Origin: Pseudomonas syringae
GTDB lineage: Bacteria > Pseudomonadota > Gammaproteobacteria > Pseudomonadales > Pseudomonadaceae
Assembly: GCF_021605415.1 (NCBI RefSeq)
Contig: NZ_WKEQ01000002.1
Location: 1-64,000 of the forward strand
DNA: 64,000 bases
Direction: 5' to 3'
A program made the position numbers and the translations under genes. The notes beneath the pieces are model-generated. The model worked only from the letters and a program-made list of their open reading frames with translations. It was not told where the DNA came from and searched no databases. This document shows positions 8,901-16,210 of the stretch, in pieces; the first letter of the stretch is position 1; each line of letters begins with the position of its first letter.

Positions 8901-10512
8901 CGAACCCGTCCTCGCGTTGATTGGGATAGATGCGCACGCTGGTGGGGCCGATGAGTCCGATTGAACTGAGGCCATCGCCGACAAAATCGCCCAGCTGTGC
9001 AAGCGTATGGAGTAACTCAAGAGGAAATGCAGTGAACGGCGCGAATGCTTTCCAGCTGCGATCGGCGTTGAGGGTGTAAAAACCGCTCAGCCCTGGGCGG
9101 GCGATGACCCAGTCAAGGCGTCCGTTGCCGGTCAGGTCGGTAAGCCACTGGATCGCCGGGGCGTTGTTCCTGGCTGCGGGAATCCGCTCCAGCGCCGTCC
9201 ATGGACCGTACTCGATAGATTCCGGGCCGGATGCGCCGCGCTGCGGTTCGCGGTAGAACACGCTCTGGTCATGGCGCCAGAGAAAACCGGGTAGCCCTTC
9301 GCCGAACAAATCGACGCATTGATAGCCTCGGTGATCTTCCACGCCGGGCATGTTGTCCGGTTCAAGAAGCCGGGCCGGTGTTGTGTTGATCCGGAAGCGC
9401 GAGTAATCGAACTCCAGCGGCGGGGTGTTTTCCACGCCGCCGCTGGCGTCCCAGGCCTGATAGTGTGCGGCAGTGAGCTGGCTGAACGTCCATTGGGTCG
9501 CGGCGTCGGTGTATTCCAGCAAAAGACGTCGCACCAGCACCGGATCAGGGCCCAGTTCGGCAGCAAAGTGATGGAACATCAAGACCTGCCGGCAGAGCAG
9601 GCGTGAGCCGATCTCATAACCTTGGCCAAACGTCTGAAAAGGATCCGCTCGAATAACGGGCAATTGCGTAGCGTCGATAACGTATTCAGGTTTTTCCGTA
9701 AGCGCTGTCGTTCGCTCGCCGTAATCGAATACCAGATGAAAATGCCAGCCGCGAGAAACCGGGTTTTTTTGCGTCCACGCATAGAGATGCTGACTGGCCG
9801 TGACATTGCCGTAGAGCACAGTGCGCAGGTAGCGCTGGGCGCGGTAATCGCTTGATGGATCGGGTTCGAGCGCATCGTTGCGGTAGTCGAAACAAATATG
9901 TTCGCCGTGGCTGTTGAGGCTTTCGCACAGCAGCCAGGCGCTGACACGATCCGGGTCATCGGGATCCGCGATGCGCGCATCCGGCGTCATGCCATAGGCA
10001 TGCAATGAGCCATCGCTGCCATGCATCAACCAGAACGCCGGAGCTGTTGGCTCTTTGGACGTGCCGACCGGTTGCCAGCGTTCCTGCGCCACGTCTTTTT
10101 TGATCCGGTCGCGGTAGATCACCACTTCATGCGGGCCGACCGGCTGGCCGTTGTAGGTCGATTCGTAGCGCGAAACGGGGGTGCCGTCGTCGTGGTGATC
10201 CGCTATCCAGACCTCGCCATCGGGGCCGATGATCTCATCCTTATCGGTGTAGCGCGGCACGCCTTTGTTGAGGCGGCGGCTGATTCGACTCGCCGTCATG
10301 TGCCAGCCAACTCCGAATTCGCCGTTGCCCGATTGGCTGCTGTAACTCAGCAACAGTTGCGGATCCCAGCCTCGCCCCGGTGATGCCGGTATCGGCAAAT
10401 CGAGCCCCGCCGCACCGGTCGGCCCCACGGCGCCCCAGCTCTTGCCGATCGTGGCGATCGAAGCGCTTTTGGCAATGGACGGCGTGGTGATGCTCAGGTC
10501 TTGGTCGGCCAT
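5995..10512 (-). CDS. TcB component of Tc toxin (SpvB/TcdB family)
   Basis: A 1505-aa protein of the length expected for TcB. It starts with the SpvB-type domain (LDLPIPASPGRGWDPQLLLS, GNGEFGVGWHM, ISRR, GVPRYTDKDEIIGPDGE). FG-GAP-like and TcdB middle regions follow (DLTGNGRLDWVIARPGLSG, ADLNGSGAPALIYLR), and RHS-like sequence leads to the C-terminus (DGFGRTLQTQQLVEPG, YHPWYQISEDFNDTDEP). TcB forms the beta-propeller that docks onto the TcA pore and most of the cocoon that TcC completes. First gene of the minus-strand TcB-TcC array; its stop overlaps the first TcC start. A lux-box-like palindrome is centred 76-77 nt upstream of the ATG. The matching TcA genes are not adjacent but about 14 kb away on the other strand. 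Confidence 0.96.
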   Translation of the reverse strand: MADQDLSITTPSIAKSASIATIGKSWGAVGPTGAAGLDLPIPASPGRGWDPQLLLSYSSQSGNGEFGVGWHMTASRISRRLNKGVPRYTDKDEIIGPDGEVWIADHHDDGTPVSRYESTYNGQPVGPHEVVIYRDRIKKDVAQERWQPVGTSKEPTAPAFWLMHGSDGSLHAYGMTPDARIADPDDPDRVSAWLLCESLNSHGEHICFDYRNDALEPDPSSDYRAQRYLRTVLYGNVTASQHLYAWTQKNPVSRGWHFHLVFDYGERTTALTEKPEYVIDATQLPVIRADPFQTFGQGYEIGSRLLCRQVLMFHHFAAELGPDPVLVRRLLLEYTDAATQWTFSQLTAAHYQAWDASGGVENTPPLEFDYSRFRINTTPARLLEPDNMPGVEDHRGYQCVDLFGEGLPGFLWRHDQSVFYREPQRGASGPESIEYGPWTALERIPAARNNAPAIQWLTDLTGNGRLDWVIARPGLSGFYTLNADRSWKAFAPFTAFPLELLHTLAQLGDFVGDGLSSIGLIGPTSVRIYPNQREDGFAPAEQVLHEPQDDRLPLFSATPTELVFLGNLLASDMPELCRIRHNEIMCWANLGHGTFDKGRRLNGPQFSYEEFDASRIRIADLNGSGAPALIYLRAQGFDIYLNRGGHGLEEHPVSVPWPAGVRYDRLCQVTLADLQGLGCASLILTVPHMTPQHWRYDFVDAKPYLLTSSNNNMGSSTAVVYRSSAQEWLDEKQQRLAQDPNVMPACHLPFPVQVVKRQQQLDEVTGNCLTQCFDYREGAYDSQEREFRGFGQLQQRDSESAASDDDVSFTAPTRLRTWFHNGHAMNRSRQDYFALDTQAIALKPTLFSRYHTDDDCEEILPPPDAATEYQIARSLVGRVARTETYAADDDPATALPYAVEEYRYLVREVRPADRYGAAVLMPLTVEKISYGYDRFIDDPMCAHDLTLCWNGAGMPTRAQTINYARRLTAQNPPQFTDPDEQQWWLDAHDEAQQLYYLKESRARFIDLTTDLQHWRTGLAFQIRANAMVLPKGTLPQGLSPEQICYEQITLHQDSAHWKAQSVLTGQSVQRYLKTSDGSVLPDGQADFEALAGPLEVAQLDKTALDAYAILPPPFDIRVELANIGYTPMPLLFEDAPYAETDENLWSSRYGYAQYEDLGGFYKVRNVRQTLSHGQTKAEHDDYHLTIKSIELPDGCTTRIEYDYHAQQPMRIVDANENIEEAVYEPSGQPLASSFHGTENGLPAGFAALDQFVRPLDPRPDAAIADPVAAVQHAANTSRKDLFSWMGQLPLAINPEQREAWIDAGLVLRGGYIRHRARGLQQSTALSRDEQALCELIATVHREPVHTVILSADRYPDDPVAAQIQIAKVCVDGFGRTLQTQQLVEPGMAYAVAADGSLIVENGQFVEVFADPRWRISERVEYNNKGLAVRQFRPFFANTHHYVNDASLRDLGYFDQLFHDVLGRPIKLINAKGYFSRETYHPWYQISEDFNDTDEPSSPPPKRTQR

Positions 10513-10578
10513 GGTGTTATCCGCTGCGCACGTGGGGGCGTGGGTGGAATAACGCTATCAAAACAACAGAACGCCGTG

Positions 10579-10598
10579 ACCTGTCAGATCTGACAGGT
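10579..10598 (-). promoter_or_regulatory. lux-box-like operator upstream of TcB
   Basis: A perfect 20-bp palindrome, ACCTGTCAGATCTGACAGGT. It fits the CT-N12-AG form of lux/las boxes bound by LuxR-family regulators. Its centre is about 76 nt before the TcB ATG. With class II geometry (box centred near -42), the start of transcription would fall about 34 nt before the ATG. Four related copies occur upstream of other accessory genes in this window. The match to the lux-box family is seen; the regulator is inferred. Confidence 0.75.
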
Positions 10599-10653
10599 AC
10601 AGCCGGGTATTCAAGATCAAAAGGAGTTTAAAAAACGGCCATTTATAACGGCC

Positions 10654-10692
10654 CAAAAAAACGGCCGGTCATCCTTCGATGAACCGGCCGTT
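10654..10692 (-). terminator. Rho-independent terminator of the fumarase gene
   Basis: A strong hairpin with arms AACGGCCGG and CCGGCCGTT is followed on the minus strand by a T-run, starting 18 nt after the fumarase stop. It also insulates the downstream TcB promoter. Confidence 0.9.
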
Positions 10693-10709
10693 CGGCTGCT
10701 GCGAAGCGC

Positions 10710-12233
10710 TTACTGAACTTCTACCGCCAGGCTTTCGCTGATCTTCTGTTGCCAGATCGCGGGACCGGTGATGTGTACCGACTCACCCTTGCTGTCCACC
10801 GCAACGGTGACCGGCATGTCTTTGACCTCGAACTCGTAGATCGCTTCCATGCCCAGCTCGGCGAAGGCCAAAACCCTGGACTTCTTGATCGCTTGGGCGA
10901 CCAGGTAAGCGGCACCGCCGACGGCCATCAGGTAGACGGCTTTGTTGTCCTTGATCGCTTCGATGGCGGTCGGGCCGCGTTCGGACTTGCCGATCATGCC
11001 CAACAGGCCGGTCTGCTCGAGGATCTGACGGGTGAACTTGTCCATCCGTGTCGCCGTGGTAGGACCTGCCGGGCCAACCACTTCGTCACCGACCGGATCA
11101 ACCGGGCCGACGTAGTAGATGAAGCGGCCCTTGAGGTCTACCGGCAGGGTTTCACCCTTGTTCAGCATCTCGACCATGCGCTTGTGCGCGGCGTCGCGAC
11201 CGGTAAGCATCTTGCCATTGAGCAGGACAGTCTCGCCCGGCTTCCAGCTCTGCACGTCTTCCGGCGTCAAGGTGTCGAGGTTGACGCGGCGGGCCGACGG
11301 GCCGGCTTCCCAGACGATTTCCGGGTAGGCGTCCAGTGGCGGCGCTTCCAGGGTCGCCGGGCCGGAGCCATCCAATACGAAGTGCGCGTGACGGGTGGCG
11401 GCGCAGTTCGGGATCATGCACACCGGCAACGAAGCGGCGTGGGTCGGGTAATCCATGATCTTCACGTCGAGCACGGTGGTCAGGCCGCCGAGACCCTGGG
11501 CGCCGATGCCCAACTGGTTGACCTTCTCGAACAGCTCCAGACGCATTTCTTCAATGCGATTCTGCGGGCCACGGGCCTTGAGCTCGTGAATGTCGATGGA
11601 TTCCATCAACACTTCCTTGGCCATGACCGCGGCTTTCTCGGCGGTGCCGCCGATGCCAATACCGAGCATGCCCGGTGGGCACCAGCCGGCGCCCATGGTC
11701 GGAACGGTCTTCAGCACCCAGTCGACGATCGAGTCGGACGGGTTGAGCATGGCCATTTTCGACTTGTTCTCGGAACCGCCGCCCTTGGCCGCCACGTCCA
11801 CTTCCACGGTGTTACCCGGGACGATGGAGTAGTGGATAACCGCCGGGGTATTGTCCTTGGTGTTTTTACGAGCGCCCGCCGGGTCGGCGAGGATCGAGGC
11901 ACGCAGAACGTTTTCCGGCAGGTTGTAAGCGCGACGCACGCCTTCGTTGATCATGTCGTCCAGGCCCATGGTCGCGCCATCCCAGCGCACGTCCATACCG
12001 ACGCGAACGAAAACAGTGACGATGCCGGTGTCCTGGCAGATCGGGCGGTGGCCGGTGGCGCACATGCGCGAGTTGATCAGGATCTGCGCCATCGAGTCAC
12101 GGGCCGCTGGCGATTCTTCGCGCAGGTAGGCTTCGTGCATCGCCTGGATGAAATCCACGGGATGGTAGTAGGAAATGAACTGCAGGGCGTCGGCAACGCT
12201 CTGAATCAGGTCGTCTTGCTTGATCACGGTCAT
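10710..12233 (-). CDS. fumA: Fumarate hydratase, class I (iron-sulfur)
   Basis: A 507-aa class I fumarase, interconverting fumarate and malate in the TCA cycle. Typical segments are MCATGHRPICQDTGIVTVF near the N-terminus, GMLGIGIGGTAEKA, CMIPNCAATRHAHF (cysteines expected to hold the 4Fe-4S cluster) and the C-terminal half with GPTTATRMDKF. The open frame begins at 12263, but the ATG at 12233 (MTVIKQDDLIQSV) has a clear GAGGAG ribosome site and gives the usual length. A strong terminator follows. The gene is core genome; in P. aeruginosa it lies next to the GGDEF/ferredoxin-reductase/enoyl-CoA-hydratase/pyk genes, as here, except that a lux-box gene has been inserted upstream. Confidence 0.97.
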   Translation of the reverse strand: MTVIKQDDLIQSVADALQFISYYHPVDFIQAMHEAYLREESPAARDSMAQILINSRMCATGHRPICQDTGIVTVFVRVGMDVRWDGATMGLDDMINEGVRRAYNLPENVLRASILADPAGARKNTKDNTPAVIHYSIVPGNTVEVDVAAKGGGSENKSKMAMLNPSDSIVDWVLKTVPTMGAGWCPPGMLGIGIGGTAEKAAVMAKEVLMESIDIHELKARGPQNRIEEMRLELFEKVNQLGIGAQGLGGLTTVLDVKIMDYPTHAASLPVCMIPNCAATRHAHFVLDGSGPATLEAPPLDAYPEIVWEAGPSARRVNLDTLTPEDVQSWKPGETVLLNGKMLTGRDAAHKRMVEMLNKGETLPVDLKGRFIYYVGPVDPVGDEVVGPAGPTTATRMDKFTRQILEQTGLLGMIGKSERGPTAIEAIKDNKAVYLMAVGGAAYLVAQAIKKSRVLAFAELGMEAIYEFEVKDMPVTVAVDSKGESVHITGPAIWQQKISESLAVEVQ

Positions 12234-12273
12234 GAGTCGCGCTCCTCTAAAAGACGGGAACATTTTTGATGGG

Positions 12274-12361
12274 CAGCTTTGAGCTTGAAGCTATGAGCGG
12301 CAAGTTGAAGCAGTACGCGGACTGCTTGAGCTTTTCGCTTGCAGCTTGAGGCTCGAAGCTG
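12274..12361. repeat. Intergenic AGCTTGAAGCT-type repeat cluster
   Basis: Several imperfect copies of AGCTTGAAGCT / GCTTGCAGCTTGAGGCT in both orientations, able to fold into a cruciform. Such elements are common between pseudomonad genes. Function unknown. Confidence 0.5.
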
Positions 12362-12582
12362 ACCTCAGGCACGCCGGGGCTGCTGGCGCGACGCTAAAAA
12401 GGCGCGGCAGTATACCGCGCCTCGGAGGCGGGCACACTCGCAGGCAGTCATTCGTTGGTCGCATATCGCACACAATTGCGCAGCTGGAAATCTATGGCTG
12501 ATGGCACGCGGCATCGCCGGTGCCGTGGAACAGTTTGATAAGTAACCTTATATTCAAAATTAACTTCCAACGGGTCTTTTAC

Positions 12583-12602
12583 ACCTGTCATATATGACAG
12601 TG
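12583..12602 (+). promoter_or_regulatory. lux-box-like operator upstream of the 133-aa gene
   Basis: The sequence is ACCTGTCATATATGACAGTG, with core CTGTCA-N4-TGACAG. Its centre is about 78 nt before the ATG at 12671, almost the same distance as the box in front of TcB. A possible -10 (TAGGCT) lies at 12624-12629, where class II activation would place it. Confidence 0.72.
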
Positions 12603-12670
12603 GTGAGCATTGTGTTTTCTGCTTAGGCTGACTCTCGTCGGTTTCGACTTCATTCGAGAGGGATAAAAAC

Positions 12671-13072
12671 ATGCACCCGTTAATGAAAGATGTGCTTGAT
12701 TCATTAGGCAATAAAAACAATGTGAGGGCAGGGAGCATTTCCTTCACGTTCAAAGGAAAGGACTTCAGGGTCACGGACATCGGCCTGATTCCGTTTCCAG
12801 GAAGGCACTTACTCTACGGCCTCGGAGAGGGTGAGTTTAATGGCTCGCGGGAAGGCATCATCATTACCTTGCCGCCGGTGTATGACACCACGAGACCTTT
12901 GCTCTTCACCACCACTGCGGGAGAGCAGGAAGCGGGTTTGCTTCCAAGTGTCGAAGGTTTTAGCGATGCGGATGTGCCGATCGGTGGGCCCGGCTTCCAG
13001 TTCGGAATACTTGAATCCACATTTGCCTGTGACAGAATCAAACTGATTAACGGAAAAGTCACACTTATCTGA
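12671..13072 (+). CDS. 133-aa protein of unknown function, lux-box controlled
   Basis: I do not recognise a family. The 133-aa product has no signal peptide or membrane segment, is rich in Gly, Phe and predicted beta structure (ISFTFKGKDFRVTDIGLIPF, LLYGLGEGEFNGSREGIIIT), and ends GKVTLI. The ATG has a good ribosome site (GAGAGGG about 8 nt upstream). A terminator hairpin starts at the stop codon, so the gene is a complete single-gene transcript. Base composition is AT-richer than the neighbouring fumarase and cyclase genes, consistent with acquisition. The lux-box-like operator upstream ties it to the Tc toxin genes. A role as Tc accessory, chaperone or immunity factor is only inference. Confidence 0.8.
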   Translation: MHPLMKDVLDSLGNKNNVRAGSISFTFKGKDFRVTDIGLIPFPGRHLLYGLGEGEFNGSREGIIITLPPVYDTTRPLLFTTTAGEQEAGLLPSVEGFSDADVPIGGPGFQFGILESTFACDRIKLINGKVTLI

Positions 13073-13093
13073 CGGCGTTAACGCCGTTCTTTT
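13072..13093 (+). terminator. Terminator of the 133-aa gene
   Basis: Perfect hairpin ACGGCG-TTAA-CGCCGT followed by TCTTTT, overlapping the stop codon of the gene. Confidence 0.75.
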
Positions 13094-13312
13094 GAACTCA
13101 TTATTGGAACTCGTTCAATTCGCAGCGGGTCTTTGTTGAATCCCGGACATCGTTGATACCGTGGGACCCAGAGTGGCGCATGCAGGGTGGTAACAAGCCA
13201 TGCCTTTGACGCCATTTTCCCGGCCCCAAAATCGATGGTCATTTGTCGGCCGCGCCACTAAAGTGGCAGCCGGTCTGTAGAGTAGGACACTCGGTCAGCC
13301 TCTTATCGCACG

Positions 13313-14431
13313 GTGAGTCAACGATTGACCCATAACGCCATTCAACGCACTTTGCTCATACGTTTTGCCCTGGCGGCCGGTACCTATGGACTGGCTTTGC
13401 TGCTGCTGTGGCTGGCGTTTTTTACCGGGCATTACGCCGACTCCATCAGCACCGTTGTCATCGGCAGCAGCCTGGTCGTCATCAGTCAGGCCGTACTGTT
13501 TGCGGTGTTTGTTTCTGGCTACAACCTGCGATTTTCCGACCCGAGCCTCACCGAAGTGCAGGTGCTGCTCGGGATCGCCTGGCAAACCTGGCTGATCGCC
13601 CATCTGGATGAAGCCCGAGGCGCGTTCCTGGTCTTCTATGTGCTGATCCTGTTGTTCGGTCTGTTTCATCTCTCTCGCCGAGTGTTTATTCGCTGCGCGA
13701 TGCTCGTGTTCTTCAGCTTTTGCACGATCACTTTGTGGGATCTTTACCACCTGCGCCTGGCCGATCCGGCGCTCGCCGCGTTGCAGGTGTGCATCCTGTT
13801 CATGGTGCTGGCATGGCTGGTGATGTATGCGCGTTTCGTCCAGCTCTCGCGCCAGCGCATGCGTCAGCGACGTTTTGCCTTGCAAGCGCATCAGGACACA
13901 TTGCGCGGCATGATGCGCCAGCTCGAAGACCTTGTGGCCACTGACGAGTTGACCGGATTGTTCAACCGCCGACACTTTTTGCGCATGGCCTCCAGTGAAC
14001 TGGAAGCGATGGGCCCCGGCGTCGCCCACGGCCTGGCGCTGATCGATCTCGATCATTTCAAACGCATCAATGATCTGCACGGCCACGCCGCTGGCGATCA
14101 GGTATTGCAGGCATTTGCCGCCGTCGCCGGAGCCTGTCTGCGCGAGGGCGATGTGCTGGCCCGCTATGGCGGCGAAGAGTTCGTCGTGCTGCTGCCCGAT
14201 TGCGACGCCGAACGGCTGACCGCCTGCTGCGAACGCCTGCGCATCGCCTTCACTGATGTAGAGTTGGTCGGCCTTAAGGTCGGCAGCCTCAGCCTGTCGG
14301 CGGGCATGACACTGCTTGAACTGGGCGACGATCTGGACGATGCCTTGCAGCGCGCCGACCAGGCGTTGTATCGAGCCAAACGCGACGGCCGCAATCGCTG
14401 CGCGGCGGCGTGGGAGAACGTCGATGCCTGA
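13313..14431 (+). CDS. Membrane-bound GGDEF diguanylate cyclase (SadC-like by position)
   Basis: A 372-aa protein that should make cyclic di-GMP from two GTP. Residues about 15-170 hold five or so hydrophobic membrane segments, followed by a charged linker and a GGDEF domain (DELTGLFNRRHF, LIDLDHFKRINDLHGHAAGD). The active-site motif is GGEEF at 286-290. An inhibitory I-site RxxD (REGD, 277-280) sits exactly five residues before it, so product inhibition is likely. The start is a GTG at 13313; no better ATG gives the full membrane region. The last 8 bases overlap the ferredoxin-reductase start. The place between fumarase and this reductase matches SadC (PA4332) of P. aeruginosa as I recall it; orthology should be checked because lengths may differ. 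Confidence 0.93.
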   Translation: MSQRLTHNAIQRTLLIRFALAAGTYGLALLLLWLAFFTGHYADSISTVVIGSSLVVISQAVLFAVFVSGYNLRFSDPSLTEVQVLLGIAWQTWLIAHLDEARGAFLVFYVLILLFGLFHLSRRVFIRCAMLVFFSFCTITLWDLYHLRLADPALAALQVCILFMVLAWLVMYARFVQLSRQRMRQRRFALQAHQDTLRGMMRQLEDLVATDELTGLFNRRHFLRMASSELEAMGPGVAHGLALIDLDHFKRINDLHGHAAGDQVLQAFAAVAGACLREGDVLARYGGEEFVVLLPDCDAERLTACCERLRIAFTDVELVGLKVGSLSLSAGMTLLELGDDLDDALQRADQALYRAKRDGRNRCAAAWENVDA

Positions 14432-15359
14432 GTTGCGGGTCGGTGAACAGCGCTGGCCCGTAGCGGCGGGCAGCAACCTGCTCGATGCCTTGAACAGCCA
14501 AGGCGTGGCGGTGCCCTACAGTTGCCGCGCCGGCAGTTGCCACGCGTGCCTGGTGCAATGCGTGCAAGGCTTGCCCGCCGACAGCCGTCCGGACGCCTTG
14601 AGCGCCGAGCAGCGTCAGCAGGGTTGGCGTCTGGCCTGCCAGTGTCAGGTGATTGAAGATTTGCAGGTGCACACGTTCGATCCGGTCACCGACGGTCGTC
14701 CGGCAGAGGTCTGCGCGCTCGACTGGTTGAGTGACAGCGTTCTGCGTCTGCGCCTGACGCCGCAACGCCCTTTGCGTTACGGCGCCGGCCAGCACCTGGT
14801 GTTGTGGATCGATCACATCGCGCGGCCGTACTCGCTGGCCAGCTTGCCCGAAGAAGACCGCTTTCTCGAATTCCACCTCGATTGCCGTCAGCCCGGCGAG
14901 TTCAGCGATGCGGCGCGACGCTTGCAGATCGGCGATACCCTGCGCCTCGGCGAACTGCGCGGCGGCGCGCTGCATTACGACCCCGACTGGCACGATCGCC
15001 CCCTGTGGCTGCTGGCGGCCGGCACCGGTCTCGGGCCATTGTTCGGCGTGCTGCGTGAAGCGTTGCGCCACGATCACCGAGGCGCCATGCGCGTCATTCA
15101 CCTGGCCCATGACGAGGCCGGGCATTATCTGGCCAAACCCTTGCAAGCACTGGCCGCGCACCGTGAAAACCTCAGTGTCGAGCTGTGGACGGCGGCCGAC
15201 TCAGCCGCCGCTTTGGCGCAACTGCGCCTTGTTTCGCGGCAGACCCTGGTCTTAGTCTGCGGCTCGACGGCCAGTGTCGACGCCTTCGCCAAACGTCTTT
15301 ACCTGGCCGGACTGCCGCGCAACCAACTGCTGGCCGACGCTTTTCTGAGCCGTGGTTGA
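14424..15359 (+). CDS. 2Fe-2S ferredoxin / FAD-NAD(P)H oxidoreductase
   Basis: A 311-aa electron-transfer flavoprotein. Residues 1-85 are a plant-type ferredoxin domain with the cysteine pattern CRAGSCHACLVQC and a later CQC. The FAD domain follows with the flavin motif RPYSLAS, and the NAD(P)H domain has AAGTGLGPLFG and the C-terminal LVCGSTASVDAF. It probably supplies electrons to an unidentified oxygenase or reductase. The ATG at 14424 lies inside the end of the GGDEF gene (8-nt overlap), so the two are translationally coupled; a longer in-frame start at 14316 would overlap the cyclase coding sequence and is unlikely. The enoyl-CoA hydratase gene follows after 30 nt. Confidence 0.93.
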   Translation: MPELRVGEQRWPVAAGSNLLDALNSQGVAVPYSCRAGSCHACLVQCVQGLPADSRPDALSAEQRQQGWRLACQCQVIEDLQVHTFDPVTDGRPAEVCALDWLSDSVLRLRLTPQRPLRYGAGQHLVLWIDHIARPYSLASLPEEDRFLEFHLDCRQPGEFSDAARRLQIGDTLRLGELRGGALHYDPDWHDRPLWLLAAGTGLGPLFGVLREALRHDHRGAMRVIHLAHDEAGHYLAKPLQALAAHRENLSVELWTAADSAAALAQLRLVSRQTLVLVCGSTASVDAFAKRLYLAGLPRNQLLADAFLSRG

Positions 15360-15389
15360 ACGCTGATTCTTTCAGACGCGAGACACGCC

Positions 15390-16190
15390 ATGACTGATGC
15401 CATCCTGCTGGAACGCGAACGCGGTTTGCTTACCCTGCGGCTCAACCGCCCGGACAAGAAAAACGCGCTGACCCGCGCCATGTACAGCCGCCTCGCCGAC
15501 GCCCTGGAACAGGCCGATGCCGACCCCGAGATCAACGCCGTACTGATCACCGGCAGCGCCGAATGTTTTACTGCCGGCAACGACATCGCCGACTTCATCC
15601 AGCAACCGCCGAGCGACCTGGACAGTCCAGTATTTCATTTCATGCTTAACCTCCTCGAATGCCGCAAACCGGTCATCGCCGCCGTGGCAGGGGCGGCGGT
15701 GGGCATCGGCGCGACGATGCTGCTGCATTGCGATCTGGTTTACGTAAGCCGCGATGCTCGATTGCGCATGCCGTTCGTCAACCTTGGACTGTGTCCGGAG
15801 TTCGCTTCCAGCCTGATCCTGCCGCGTTTGCTCGGGCATGCCAGAGCGGCGCAGTTGTTGCTGCTGGGCGAAGACTTCAGTGGCGAGCAGGCTGCCGAGT
15901 GGGGCATCGCGACCGAGGCGTTGTGCAGCGGGGAAGCGGCGTTGGCCACGGCGCGAGAAGTCGCGTTGCGGTTCGATGAGTTGCCGGTGGACGCAGTGCG
16001 CATCAGCAAGCAATTGATGAAAGCGCCGGATCGCGAATTGATCCGCAAAGTCATCGAGGAGGAGGGCGCGCTGTTTACCCGGCGGTTACGCTCGCCGGAA
16101 GCGGTGGCGGCGTTGACGGGGTTTATCAAGGGGCAGACCGATGCATCTGCTTATTTATCCAGCAAACCCAAAGCCCCGCCGGTCCTCTAA
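15390..16190 (+). CDS. Enoyl-CoA hydratase/isomerase (crotonase family)
   Basis: A 266-aa crotonase-fold protein. It has the two oxyanion-hole segments (FTAGNDI and AGAAVGIGATMLLHCDLVY) and the region NLGLCPEFASSLILPRLLG. The LGLxPE/SS form is more usual in isomerase-like or PaaG-like members than in classical hydratases, so the reaction (hydration or double-bond shift of an acyl-CoA) is not certain. Co-transcribed with the preceding two genes (30-nt gap). Core gene: the same trio precedes pyruvate kinase in P. aeruginosa. Here the delta-60-repeat gene and a decayed relative have been inserted between it and pyk. Confidence 0.92.
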   Translation: MTDAILLERERGLLTLRLNRPDKKNALTRAMYSRLADALEQADADPEINAVLITGSAECFTAGNDIADFIQQPPSDLDSPVFHFMLNLLECRKPVIAAVAGAAVGIGATMLLHCDLVYVSRDARLRMPFVNLGLCPEFASSLILPRLLGHARAAQLLLLGEDFSGEQAAEWGIATEALCSGEAALATAREVALRFDELPVDAVRISKQLMKAPDRELIRKVIEEEGALFTRRLRSPEAVAALTGFIKGQTDASAYLSSKPKAPPVL

Positions 16191-16210
16191 CGGAGCTTTG
16201 CATCGCACTA

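Larger units (their letters stand above)
12234..12670. other. Divergent intergenic region between fumarase and the 133-aa gene
   Basis: About 437 bases. It holds the fumarase leader, a short pseudomonad-style repeat cluster (12274-12361) and, from about 12470, a visibly AT-richer stretch with the lux-box-like operator at 12583-12602. No gene was found in it. Confidence 0.7.

Noticed and set aside
10749..12269. Long open frame antisense to fumarase
   Set aside because: Same shadow effect; the fumarase reading is unmistakable.
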